Origin: an uncultured Pseudoflavonifractor sp.
GTDB lineage: Bacteria > Bacillota > Clostridia > Oscillospirales > Oscillospiraceae
Assembly: GCA_947651395.1 (NCBI GenBank)
Contig: CANSYW010000003.1
Span: 121,940 to 185,939, forward strand
Direction of reading: 5' to 3'
Length of the DNA stretch: 64,000 nt
In this document: positions 15,145 to 22,813 of the stretch, one piece after another
How the letters are laid out: every line of letters begins with the position of its first letter
Position numbering within the stretch: the stretch's first letter is position 1
Program-made: the position numbers and the translations under genes
The notes under the pieces: generated by a model
Seen by the model: only the letters and a program-made list of their open reading frames with translations
Told to the model about the DNA's origin: nothing
The model's database searches: none

Positions 15145-18078
15145 TTACCGGGCCTGCCGGGCATCCATGGCGGCCATCAGAGAGCGGATCCGGATCTTGA
15201 CAGCCCCCAGGTTGTTGATGTCGTCGATCTTCAGCTGGGTATAGAGCTTGCCGCCCTCCTCCAGGATATCGCGTACCTCGTCGGCGGTGATGGCGTCGGT
15301 ACCGCAGCCAAAGGAGACCAGCTGAACCAGCTGCATGTCCGGCTGGGAGCACACATACCGAGCGGCGTTGTACATCCGGGACTGGAAAGTCCACTGGTTG
15401 AGGACCTTTCGGCTCTCATAGCCCTCCAGATGGCTCACCGCGTCCTCAGTGATAAGGACGAAGCCCTGACCGGTGATAAGGTCGTTGATGCCGTGGTTGA
15501 TCTCCGGGTCGATGTGATAGGGCCGGCCCGCCTGGACCAGGATGGGCAGGGCGTTTTCTCTGGCGTAGGAGACGTACTCCTGTCCCTTGGCCCACAGATC
15601 CTTCTTATAGGCGTCATAGGCCTCAAAGGCGGCGCGGGCGGCGGAGACGGTCTCTTTCCTGGGGATGGAGAACTCCTCGTCCATAATGGCGGAGATGCGC
15701 TTTTCAAAGTCCTTGTGCCGCCACAGGCCCACATAGGGGAAGAGGAAGCGGGTCTGCCTGAGCAGAGGGACATTGGCGGCAAGCAGCTCGGGGTAATAGG
15801 CCACCACCGGACAGTTATAGTGGTTGTCCCCGATGCCCTCGTCGTAGTTATAGGACATACAGGGATACCAGATGGCGTCCACGCCCATCTCCACCAAAGC
15901 CTCCACATGACCGTGGAGCAGCTTGGCGGGGTAGCACACCGTGTCCGAGGGGATGGTGTGCTGGCCCTTGAGATAGAGCTTCCGGGAGGACTCGGGGGAG
16001 AGGATCACCTCAAAGTTCAGGCGGGTAAAAAATTCATACCAGAAGGGCAGATTCTCATACATGTTGAGGCCAAAAGGGATCCCCATTCTGCCACGGACGC
16101 CGGTACCCTCGCCCTTCCCCTCCATGGCGCGCAGCTTTTGATATTTATAGGCGCTCAGATCGGGCAGCGCCTGCTTCTCCTTGCCCAGAGGACGGGAGCA
16201 GCGGTTGCCCGAGATGAACCGGCGTCCGCCGTCAAACTGGTTGACGGTGAGGGAGCAATGGTTGGTGCACAGGTTGCAGGTGGCGGGCTTGGCGCTGTGG
16301 GCGAAGGACTGTAAAGCTTCTTTACCTAACAGATCAGAGCGCTCCAGGTGGAGATCCCGGGCGGCCAGGGCGGCGCCAAAGGCCCCCATGAGTCCGGCGA
16401 TGGTGGGCCGTACTACATTCCGATCCAATTCCTGCTCGAAGGCCCGGAGCACCGCGTCGTTGAGGAAGGTGCCTCCCTGAACCACGATGTTTTTGCCCAG
16501 GTCGTCGGCGTTGGCCGCCCGGATGACCTTGTAGACGGCGTTCTTTACGATGGAGATGGATAGACCCGCGCTGATGTCTTCCACGCTGGCGCCGTCCTTC
16601 TGGGCCTGCTTGACCGAGGAATTCATAAACACAGTGCACCGGGAGCCCAGATTGACCGGCCGGGGGGAGTAGAGCCCCAACCTGGAGAAGGCGGCGATAT
16701 CATATCCCAGGGCCTTGGCAAAGGTCTCAATAAAGGATCCGCAGCCCGAGGAGCAGGCCTCGTTGAGCATGATGGAGTCCACCGCCCCGTTGCGGATCTT
16801 GAAGCATTTCATGTCCTGGCCGCCGATGTCGATGATAAAATCGACCTGGGGATTGAAGTGGGCGGCAGCCTTGAAGTGGGCCATGGTCTCCACCAGGCCC
16901 AGGTCGCATTGGAAGGCGTTTTTGATCAGCTCTTCCCCGTAGCCGGTGACAGCGGCGCCCTTGATCTTCACCCGGTCGCCGGACTGCCTGTAGATCTCCT
17001 TCAACTGCTCCAGCACGATGGCCACAGGGTTTCCCTGGTTGGAGTGATAGTAGCTGTAAAGGATCCCGCCCTGAGGGTCGATGAGGGCCATCTTGGTGGT
17101 GGTGGAGCCGGCGTCGATCCCCAGCCAGGCGTCCCCGGTATAGGCGCTCAGATCGGCTTGGGGCGGCCGGTTGGCGTTGTGCCGGGTCAGAAAGGCTTCG
17201 TAATCGGCCTCGTCGGTAAAGAGGGGAGGCATCACGTCCAAAGCGCTGGTGACGTCCACGCTCTCCTCCAGCAGCTTCAGGCACTCTTCAAAGGGGCGGG
17301 GGGTGTAATCGGTGGAGCACAGGGCGGCGCCCATGGCGGCGAAGCAGTCGCCGTCTTCCGGGAAGACGGCGTGGTCTCCGTCCAGCTGCAGGGTCTCCAC
17401 AAACCGCTCCCGCAGGCCCATAAGAAAGTGGAGAGGCCCGCCCAGAAAGACGATCTTGCCCTTCAGCTCCCGGCCCTGGGTCAGGCCGGCCACCGTCTGG
17501 TCCACCACCGCCTGAAAGATGGAGGCGGCGATGTCCTCCTTGCGTCCGCCCTGGTTGAGAATGGGCTGGATATCGCTCTTGGCGAACACGCCGCACCGGG
17601 AGGCGATGGGGTAGATCTTCTCGTGCCGGAGGGAGAGCTCATCCAGCTCGTCAATGGACACGTTGAGCAGGGAGGCCATCTGATCGATAAAGGCTCCGGT
17701 ACCTCCGGCGCAGGAGCCGTTCATCCGCTCCTCCAGGGCGCCGCCGAAGAAGATGATCTTGGCGTCTTCGCCCCCCAGCTCGATCACCGCGTCGGTGCCG
17801 GGCACAAAGGTATTGACGGCGGCGGCGGTGGCGTAGACCTCCTGGACAAAGTCGATGCCGCTGGCCTTACTGACGCCCAGACCGGCCGAGCCGGTGATGA
17901 CCATGTGTACATTCTTCCCGGCGAGCATCTCCTGAATGGAGCGCAGAGTCTCGGCAGCCCGCTCCCGGGTCTTGGAGAAGTGCCGCTCATAGGAGCGGAA
18001 GAGGAGCGCGTCGTTCTCGTCCAGCACGACCACCTTGACGGTAGTGGAGCCAATGTCGATCCCAACACGAAGATTCAT
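15145..18078 (-). CDS. Acyl-CoA dehydratase activase-related protein (tandem BcrAD-type ATPase + DUF2229)
   Basis: A 977-residue protein with two ASKHA-type ATPase modules, each starting with the phosphate loop (GIDIGSTTVKVVVLDEND at residues 6-23 and GIDAGSTTTKMALIDPQGG near 320) and each containing the Cys-Gly Fe-S ligand region (GSCAGGTGAFIDQM; ACSSGCGSFIE). The C-terminal third is DUF2229-like with CNLCTNHCSL. Known activases use ATP to drive electrons into 2-hydroxyacyl-CoA dehydratases. In relatives the HgdB-like part is fused; here it is a separate downstream gene. ATG 18078 follows AGAGGTG. Confidence 0.85.
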   Translation of the reverse strand: MNLRVGIDIGSTTVKVVVLDENDALLFRSYERHFSKTRERAAETLRSIQEMLAGKNVHMVITGSAGLGVSKASGIDFVQEVYATAAAVNTFVPGTDAVIELGGEDAKIIFFGGALEERMNGSCAGGTGAFIDQMASLLNVSIDELDELSLRHEKIYPIASRCGVFAKSDIQPILNQGGRKEDIAASIFQAVVDQTVAGLTQGRELKGKIVFLGGPLHFLMGLRERFVETLQLDGDHAVFPEDGDCFAAMGAALCSTDYTPRPFEECLKLLEESVDVTSALDVMPPLFTDEADYEAFLTRHNANRPPQADLSAYTGDAWLGIDAGSTTTKMALIDPQGGILYSYYHSNQGNPVAIVLEQLKEIYRQSGDRVKIKGAAVTGYGEELIKNAFQCDLGLVETMAHFKAAAHFNPQVDFIIDIGGQDMKCFKIRNGAVDSIMLNEACSSGCGSFIETFAKALGYDIAAFSRLGLYSPRPVNLGSRCTVFMNSSVKQAQKDGASVEDISAGLSISIVKNAVYKVIRAANADDLGKNIVVQGGTFLNDAVLRAFEQELDRNVVRPTIAGLMGAFGAALAARDLHLERSDLLGKEALQSFAHSAKPATCNLCTNHCSLTVNQFDGGRRFISGNRCSRPLGKEKQALPDLSAYKYQKLRAMEGKGEGTGVRGRMGIPFGLNMYENLPFWYEFFTRLNFEVILSPESSRKLYLKGQHTIPSDTVCYPAKLLHGHVEALVEMGVDAIWYPCMSYNYDEGIGDNHYNCPVVAYYPELLAANVPLLRQTRFLFPYVGLWRHKDFEKRISAIMDEEFSIPRKETVSAARAAFEAYDAYKKDLWAKGQEYVSYARENALPILVQAGRPYHIDPEINHGINDLITGQGFVLITEDAVSHLEGYESRKVLNQWTFQSRMYNAARYVCSQPDMQLVQLVSFGCGTDAITADEVRDILEEGGKLYTQLKIDDINNLGAVKIRIRSLMAAMDARQAR

Positions 18079-18125
18079 ATGTATACACCTCTGAAACTCA
18101 TTTCACAAATAGTTGGTTAGCCTAT

Positions 18126-18154
18126 ATTTTAGCGCAAAAAATGCCGATTGACAA
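18126..18154 (-). promoter_or_regulatory. Promoter of the activase operon
   Basis: Minus strand TTGTCA (18149-18154), 17 bp, TAAAAT (18126-18131), 48 bp upstream of the start codon. Confidence 0.75.
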
Positions 18155-18222
18155 CTGTTTATTTCATGCGGAATTGGAAGGAAAGAGCCAGGGCCTCCGG
18201 AAATGAGAGACAAAAGAAAATG

Positions 18223-18256
18223 TTGACAAACAATATTATATAATATATAGTATTGT
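18223..18256 (+). promoter_or_regulatory. Promoter and palindromic operator of the PadR operon
   Basis: TTGACA (18223-18228), 17 bp, TATAGT (18246-18251). A perfect 14-bp palindrome ATATTATATAATAT (18233-18246) fills the spacer, nested in ACAATA...TATTGT (18230-18256). PadR proteins usually bind such sites over their own promoters, so autorepression is likely. Confidence 0.7.
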
Positions 18257-18282
18257 AAAATCAAAAGAAAGGGGGAGGGGCG

Positions 18283-18600
18283 GTGATCTTTCAACTGACC
18301 ACGCCGCTGCTGGACGGCTGCGTACTGGCCGTTCTGGAGCAGGGGGACGCCTATGGCTACAGTCTGACCCAGCGGCTCAAGCAGGAGGTCGACATCTCGG
18401 AATCTACGCTCTATCCCATTTTGCGGCGATTACAGCGGGAGGGGTGTTTGGAGGTTTACGACCAGCAGTTTCAGGGTCGGAACCGGCGCTATTACACCAT
18501 CACCCAGTCGGGTAGGGAACTGCTGGCCGAGTGCAGAGGGGATTGGACGGACTATATCAACCGTGTGGCCAAAATTTTGTCAGGGGGCGATGAGAAATGA
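18283..18600 (+). CDS. PadR family transcriptional regulator
   Basis: A 105-residue winged-helix protein of the PadR-s1 subfamily. It shows the typical core LDGCVLAVLEQGDAYGYSLTQ (first 20 quoted in part), ISESTLYPILRRLQREGCLE and RRYYTITQSGRELL. The start is GTG 18283 right behind GGGGGAGGGG. It is followed by DUF1700 and DUF4097 genes with an ATGA overlap, a standard Firmicute membrane-stress operon in which PadR represses the set. Confidence 0.92.
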   Translation: MIFQLTTPLLDGCVLAVLEQGDAYGYSLTQRLKQEVDISESTLYPILRRLQREGCLEVYDQQFQGRNRRYYTITQSGRELLAECRGDWTDYINRVAKILSGGDEK

Positions 18601-19187
18601 CCAGAGAACAATATTTGCTTCTTCTGCGGGCGGAACTGACCGGGAATCTGCCCCGGGAGGAGCTGGAGGATATCCTGCGCTACTATACCGAATATTTTGA
18701 GGATGCGGGCCCGGAGCGTGAGCGGGAAGTGATGACGGAGCTGGGTTCTCCCCAACGGCTGGCGGAGCGGATCCTGGGCCGGTCTGTGGAGGAGAGCATG
18801 GCGCCGGGCTTGGAAGGGTATACCTATGGCGTTCAGGAGGCCGAGTATGCGCCCCAGGCCGGCAGCAGAATACCCGGGTGGGCATTTGTTCTTTTGCTGA
18901 TCGGGGCGGTCATTTTTGCGGGGCCGCTGTTTCTGGGACTTGTGTTGGGATTTGGGATCGGAGGCCTGGTGTGCTTTGTCGTTGGGGCCGGTCTTCTGAT
19001 ATCCGGGATCGGAACCTTCTCCTTTGCCGGTCTTCTCTATCAGGGAGGAGGCGGCCTCATCGCCATAGCGGTGGGACTTTTGCTGCTGACAGCCGCCCTG
19101 TGGCTGGTTTGGCGTGTGGTAAAGCTTGTTGACTGGTTCTACCATGGGTTTGTGGAAGGGGGGGACGGATATGAAGCGGACGCTTAA
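18597..19187 (+). CDS. DUF1700 (HAAS domain) membrane protein
   Basis: A 196-residue protein. The N-terminal ~70 residues are the helical HAAS/DUF1700 domain (LRAELTGNLPREELEDILRY, ELGSPQRLAERI), thought to interact with partner regulators; residues 95-185 contain three glycine-rich membrane segments. It starts at the ATGA overlap with padR and overlaps the DUF4097 gene by 17 bp. Such proteins are usually membrane-bound sensors or partners in PadR systems; a specific signal is not known. Confidence 0.88.
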   Translation: MTREQYLLLLRAELTGNLPREELEDILRYYTEYFEDAGPEREREVMTELGSPQRLAERILGRSVEESMAPGLEGYTYGVQEAEYAPQAGSRIPGWAFVLLLIGAVIFAGPLFLGLVLGFGIGGLVCFVVGAGLLISGIGTFSFAGLLYQGGGGLIAIAVGLLLLTAALWLVWRVVKLVDWFYHGFVEGGDGYEADA

Positions 19188-20028
19188 GCTCTGCCTGGCT
19201 CTGGCAGGAGGTTTTCTGATGCTGGGGCTGGTGTGTACGGCGGTGGGCGCCCTGATGGGGGGCCGGGCGGACAGCGACCGGTATTTCCGGGAAAAATGGT
19301 CCGGAAGCCCTTGGGATGATGCTTTGGAGCGTGTGGAGGATCTCTTTGACCATGCCGAACAGCTGGACCGACATCAGGAGGAACTGCTGGGGCATATTCC
19401 GGGCAGCAAAGGGAGCGGCTCCTACGGAGAAAGCGGCGGAACTTACCCCATATCACTGGATGATATTACCGCCGTCCAGGTGGATGTGGACTGCGCCGAT
19501 ATTCGGGTCCAGGAAGGGGAGACTCCCTCTGTGGATCTGAATTGGAACCTCTCCAATTACGCCATCGGGTATGAAATAGAGGAGGGGACGTTGAAGGTCA
19601 CCAGCGAGAGTTGGGGCCACAGTCAACTTCCCGACAACTTCCACATTGACTGTACAGTCCTTCTCACCCTTCCCGCCGGGACCCGGCTGGACAGGCTGGA
19701 GCTGTCTACCGATATGGGAGATGTGGAGGCGCAGGCGGCCCTCACGGTCAACGAGGCGGAACTGTCCACCGATCTGGGAGATGTGATCTGCCAGAATCTT
19801 CTTGCCGACACCCTGGAAGCTGAGACGGACCTGGGCGATGTGGAGCTCCACCTGCCGGGAAAGAGGGCGGACTATTACTGGGAGCTGGAGACCAATATGG
19901 GCGAACTGTCCATAGACGGAGAAAAGCAGAGCGGCGGTATGGGGGAGCTCTTCTGCCGTGGAGGAAATGGGGAAAAGCAGATCGAGGCTGGTTCCTCTCT
20001 GGGAAATGTGGAACTCTGGTTTTCTTAA
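19171..20028 (+). CDS. DUF4097-family adhesin-like repeat protein
   Basis: A 285-residue protein with an N-terminal signal/anchor (residues 5-28), a charged linker, and a C-terminal right-handed beta-helix of short repeats: LSTDMGDVEAQAAL, LSTDLGDVICQNLL, AETDLGDVELHLPG, LETNMGELSID. ATG 19171 is preceded by GAAGGGGGGGA; the earlier frame start at 19126 has none. DUF4097 proteins are extracytoplasmic; their function is not established. Third gene of the PadR operon, ended by a strong terminator. Confidence 0.88.
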   Translation: MKRTLKLCLALAGGFLMLGLVCTAVGALMGGRADSDRYFREKWSGSPWDDALERVEDLFDHAEQLDRHQEELLGHIPGSKGSGSYGESGGTYPISLDDITAVQVDVDCADIRVQEGETPSVDLNWNLSNYAIGYEIEEGTLKVTSESWGHSQLPDNFHIDCTVLLTLPAGTRLDRLELSTDMGDVEAQAALTVNEAELSTDLGDVICQNLLADTLEAETDLGDVELHLPGKRADYYWELETNMGELSIDGEKQSGGMGELFCRGGNGEKQIEAGSSLGNVELWFS

Positions 20029-20031
20029 CAC

Positions 20032-20068
20032 AAAAGGGCCGCCGAGGATCATCCCCGGCGGCCCTTTT
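20032..20068. terminator. Bidirectional terminator between PadR operon and coat-protein genes
   Basis: A 13-bp stem AAAAGGGCCGCCG type (20032-20044 with 20056-20068), with A- and T-runs as its own base, so it works both ways for convergent genes. Confidence 0.9.
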
Positions 20069-20070
20069 GA

Positions 20071-20322
20071 TCAGGGTTTTTGAGAATTGAATTTGTTGTA
20101 GGTCTCGCTGATCTTGCTTTGAGGGGCGCTCTCCACCTGATACCAGCCCTTGGACTGGGCGGCCTTGAACAGGGCCGTCTGGGTCATGTGGCTCTGGTTC
20201 AGCAGCTTCAGGTATTCGTCCCGGAGCTTGTCGTCCACACACTCCGAGGCAAAGGTGTCATAGTTGGCGGTCATCTTCTTTTCCGTGAGGATCAAATCGG
20301 TGATCCGTTCCTGGTCATTCAT
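20071..20322 (-). CDS. Spore coat protein, CotF-like
   Basis: An 83-residue helical protein of the CotF/ferritin-like spore coat family: MNDQERITDLILTEKKMTAN followed by YDTFASECVDDKLRDEY, both hallmark segments. ATG 20322 follows AAGGAGG. It is the second of two adjacent related genes (14 bp apart). Expected in the spore coat, where these proteins form helical bundles; no metal-binding set is evident. Confidence 0.82.
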   Translation of the reverse strand: MNDQERITDLILTEKKMTANYDTFASECVDDKLRDEYLKLLNQSHMTQTALFKAAQSKGWYQVESAPQSKISETYNKFNSQKP

Positions 20323-20335
20323 AGTCCGGGCCTCC

Positions 20336-20521
20336 TTACTGCAAAAAGTTCAGCAGGCAGTCGTAATTCTGTCGGTGCTGATCGGCGTACTGCTGAAAGC
20401 TGGTCTTGAGCTGAGCGTCCTCGGTTTCCTGGACCGCGGCCTGGTACTTGGCGCAGAGGACCCGCTCGAAGTTCAGCTGATCGCTGAGGCCCGAGAGCTC
20501 CTTGGCACTGAGATTGGGCAT
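20336..20521 (-). CDS. Small CotF-like coat protein
   Basis: A 61-residue helical protein, MPNLSAKELSGLSDQLNFER continuing into VLCAKYQAAVQETED, resembling the N-terminal helices of CotF-like spore coat proteins. The open frame extends upstream to 20785 but the true start is ATG 20521, behind AAAGGAGGG. It is cotranscribed with the 83-residue CotF-like gene. Confidence 0.8.
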   Translation of the reverse strand: MPNLSAKELSGLSDQLNFERVLCAKYQAAVQETEDAQLKTSFQQYADQHRQNYDCLLNFLQ

Positions 20522-20573
20522 ATGGCTTCCCTCCTTTGTGATTTCGAGGGTAGTTTTTCCCAGTGACCTGGAT

Positions 20574-21107
20574 TTATTCAAAGAGGATGGGACAGCCCCG
20601 GCGGGAAAAGCGAAAGACGGCGTGGTTTTTGCCCTCCAACCGCTCCACCCGGCACAGGCAGAAGAGAGAGGGGATGGGGAAGGGGAGCCCGGGCCCAAAG
20701 GGGAGGGCCAGCAGAAAGCCCTCTTCCTCCCGGCGGAGCAGGGCCCGGTGGGTATCCTGAAGGGCCAGACGGACCCCCGGCTCACCCATCAGGCGGCCTG
20801 GACAATCTGCCCACCGCCAGCCTGGGGGAGGGGCATCCGGCAGCGGGGCGCTGTGCTCAACCAGCTCTGCCCCTGTAGGGGGCCATACCCCTTGGCGTTC
20901 CAGCTGCTCCACCGTGACTGTCCTGCGCAAACGCAGCGCGCCTCCCTCCGGGATCAGGGTACCCAGGAGAAAGCGAGCGTTTGTGCCCAGGAGCCACGCC
21001 TTCCAAAGTCCGCCCCGGGAGTCGGGATGTATGGCCCGGCAGAGGGCCTGATCTCCCTCCCGGCGTACGGTTATCACTCCATTGGGTCCGTCAAAGCTCC
21101 ACTCCAC
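20574..21107 (-). CDS. Hypothetical protein
   Basis: A 177-residue protein rich in Arg, Trp, Gly and Leu, with no signal peptide or membrane segment. It begins GTG 21107 (MEWSFDGPNGVITVRREGD), 8 nt after AGGGGG; GTG 21116 is an alternative. Repeated beta-strand-like stretches (LLGTLIPEGGALRLRRTVTV; VFRFSRRGCPILF) suggest a beta fold. It lies between coat-protein genes and hprK and points toward the coat genes. I do not recognise the family. Confidence 0.6.
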   Translation of the reverse strand: MEWSFDGPNGVITVRREGDQALCRAIHPDSRGGLWKAWLLGTNARFLLGTLIPEGGALRLRRTVTVEQLERQGVWPPTGAELVEHSAPLPDAPPPGWRWADCPGRLMGEPGVRLALQDTHRALLRREEEGFLLALPFGPGLPFPIPSLFCLCRVERLEGKNHAVFRFSRRGCPILFE

Positions 21108-21157
21108 AGCGCTCACCCCCTCTGGAAAATGTATGCGTCCGGAGGGGTGGGCATGTC

Positions 21158-21186
21158 TTGAAAAACCCTGTCATAGATGCTATACT
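21158..21186 (+). promoter_or_regulatory. Promoter of hprK
   Basis: TTGAAA (21158-21163), 17 bp, TATACT (21181-21186), 33 bp before the ATG. Confidence 0.8.
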
Positions 21187-21218
21187 GTAAAAACAGGTAA
21201 AAGAGAGGAGGCGCTGCT

Positions 21219-22178
21219 ATGGAGAGCCTTTACAGCGTGAAGCTGGCCCAATTGGCGGAGGATTTCCGTTTGGAGGTACTGCGGGCGGCGAAGGGATATG
21301 AAAAATACCAGGTCCGCACCCAGGACGTAAATCGCCCGGGCCTGCAGCTCATCGGTTTCTTTGACTACTTTGACCCTCTGCGGCTCCAGGTCCTGGGCAA
21401 GGTGGAGCACACCTTCCTGGAGGGGGTGAGCCCGGAGGAGCGGCGGAAGGTCTTTGAGCAGTTTATGTCCTATGACATTCCCGCCCTTATCATCACCCGG
21501 GGGATGGAGCCCTTTCCCGAATGCATGGAGATGGCGGAGAAGTATGACCGGACCGTTCTCCGATCCCAGGAGCCCACCTCTAGCTTTTTGGGCGCGCTCA
21601 TCACCGGCCTGCGCAACTATCTGTGCCCCCGGATCACCCGGCACGGTGTGCTGGTGGAGATCTACGGCGAGGGCGTGCTCATTTTCGGAGAGTCCGGAGT
21701 GGGCAAAAGCGAGACCGCCATTGAGCTCATCAAGCGGGGCCATCGACTCATTGCCGACGACGCGGTGGAGATCAAGCGGATGGGGGCCTATCGTCTCACG
21801 GGCAGCGCCCCGGAGCTTATCCGCCACTATATGGAGCTGCGGGGCATTGGCGTAGTGGATGTGCGGCGGCTTTTCGGCGTTTCCGCCGTCAAGGATGAGG
21901 CCAACATCGACCTGGTGGTGAATCTGGAGCCCTGGCGGGACGGAGCGGTCTATGACCGGCTGGGTCTGGAGGAGCTGACCACCACCATTCTGGATGTGGA
22001 GGTGCCCTCGGCCACCATCCCGGTCAAGCCGGGGCGGAACCTGGCAGTGATCATTGAGGTGGCGGCCATGAACAACCGCCATAAGCGGATGGGGTACAAC
22101 GCCGCCCAGGCCTTTACCGACCAGATCAACCGCCACTTTGACCAGGCGATGGCCGGCCAGGAGAGTGGAGAACCATGA
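21219..22178 (+). CDS. hprK: HPr kinase/phosphorylase
   Basis: A 319-residue HprK, the bifunctional enzyme that phosphorylates HPr on Ser46 and controls CcpA-dependent catabolite repression in Firmicutes. The Walker A GESGVGKSE (about 156-164), the following LIADDAVEIKR and the C-terminal signature ELRGIGVVDVRRLFG are all present. Full length; ATG 21219 behind GAGAGGAGG. Own promoter and terminator, so monocistronic. Confidence 0.96.
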   Translation: MESLYSVKLAQLAEDFRLEVLRAAKGYEKYQVRTQDVNRPGLQLIGFFDYFDPLRLQVLGKVEHTFLEGVSPEERRKVFEQFMSYDIPALIITRGMEPFPECMEMAEKYDRTVLRSQEPTSSFLGALITGLRNYLCPRITRHGVLVEIYGEGVLIFGESGVGKSETAIELIKRGHRLIADDAVEIKRMGAYRLTGSAPELIRHYMELRGIGVVDVRRLFGVSAVKDEANIDLVVNLEPWRDGAVYDRLGLEELTTTILDVEVPSATIPVKPGRNLAVIIEVAAMNNRHKRMGYNAAQAFTDQINRHFDQAMAGQESGEP

Positions 22179-22187
22179 CGAAAAAAG

Positions 22188-22217
22188 GAGCGGGGCGGAA
22201 GCTGCCCCGCTCTTTTT
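22188..22217 (+). terminator. Terminator of hprK
   Basis: A 9-bp GC stem (22188-22196 with 22204-22212) followed by TTTTT. Confidence 0.85.
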
Positions 22218-22285
22218 ATAAAAATTTCGTGGGATTTCCCGGGAAAGGCTGTATCATAACATAGAGAGACAGGGGAGGTGATCGG

Positions 22286-22813
22286 ATGGACGAGGATATT
22301 TTGAAGCAGCTTACCGCAAGGGAGCAGGCGGGTCTGCACCTGCTTCAGGCTCAGTACGGCAATCTGATCCGCTATGTGGTTCGGGGCATCTTGAAGGATG
22401 ACCGGGATGTGGAGGAGTGTGTGAACGGGATCTATCTGCGGGTTTGGGACAAGATCGGCCAATATGACCCGGAAAAAGGCAAGCTGTCCACCTGGCTCAC
22501 CGCCGTAGCCCGCAATGCCGCCCTCAATCAAAGACAAGTCCGGGATGTGGAGACGGAACCTCTGGAGAGCTCCGCGGCGGCGACGCCCTCCGCGGAGGAG
22601 GAGGTCCTCCGGCGGGAACGCGCGCAGCGCCTGCGTTCCGCCGTTCTGGCCTTGCCCTTGAAGGAACGGATGTTATGCTACCGAAAGTACTACTATTTTC
22701 AGTCCACCGCCCAGATCGCCGCCGAGTTGGGCATGACAGAGCGGGCAGTGGAGGGACGGCTTTATCGTCTGCGGCAAAGACTGCGCCGTGAATTGGGAGG
22801 TGAGCTGCTGTGA
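22286..22813 (+). CDS. ECF-type RNA polymerase sigma factor
   Basis: A 175-residue sigma factor with region 2 (YGNLIRYVVRGILKDDRDVE ... IYLRVWDKIGQYDPEKGKLS) and region 4 helix-turn-helix (STAQIAAELGMTERAVEGRL). ATG 22286 follows GGGGAGGTGAT. The stop overlaps the GTG of a large membrane protein gene (GTGA), which by position is the candidate anti-sigma factor. The regulon is not deducible; an autoregulated promoter would be expected upstream but I could not define one with confidence. Confidence 0.9.
   Translation: MDEDILKQLTAREQAGLHLLQAQYGNLIRYVVRGILKDDRDVEECVNGIYLRVWDKIGQYDPEKGKLSTWLTAVARNAALNQRQVRDVETEPLESSAAATPSAEEEVLRRERAQRLRSAVLALPLKERMLCYRKYYYFQSTAQIAAELGMTERAVEGRLYRLRQRLRRELGGELL

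Noticed and set aside
15139..18120. Long plus-strand frames opposite the activase gene
   Set aside because: Low-complexity shadow translations of a well-conserved minus-strand gene, with no ribosome sites.
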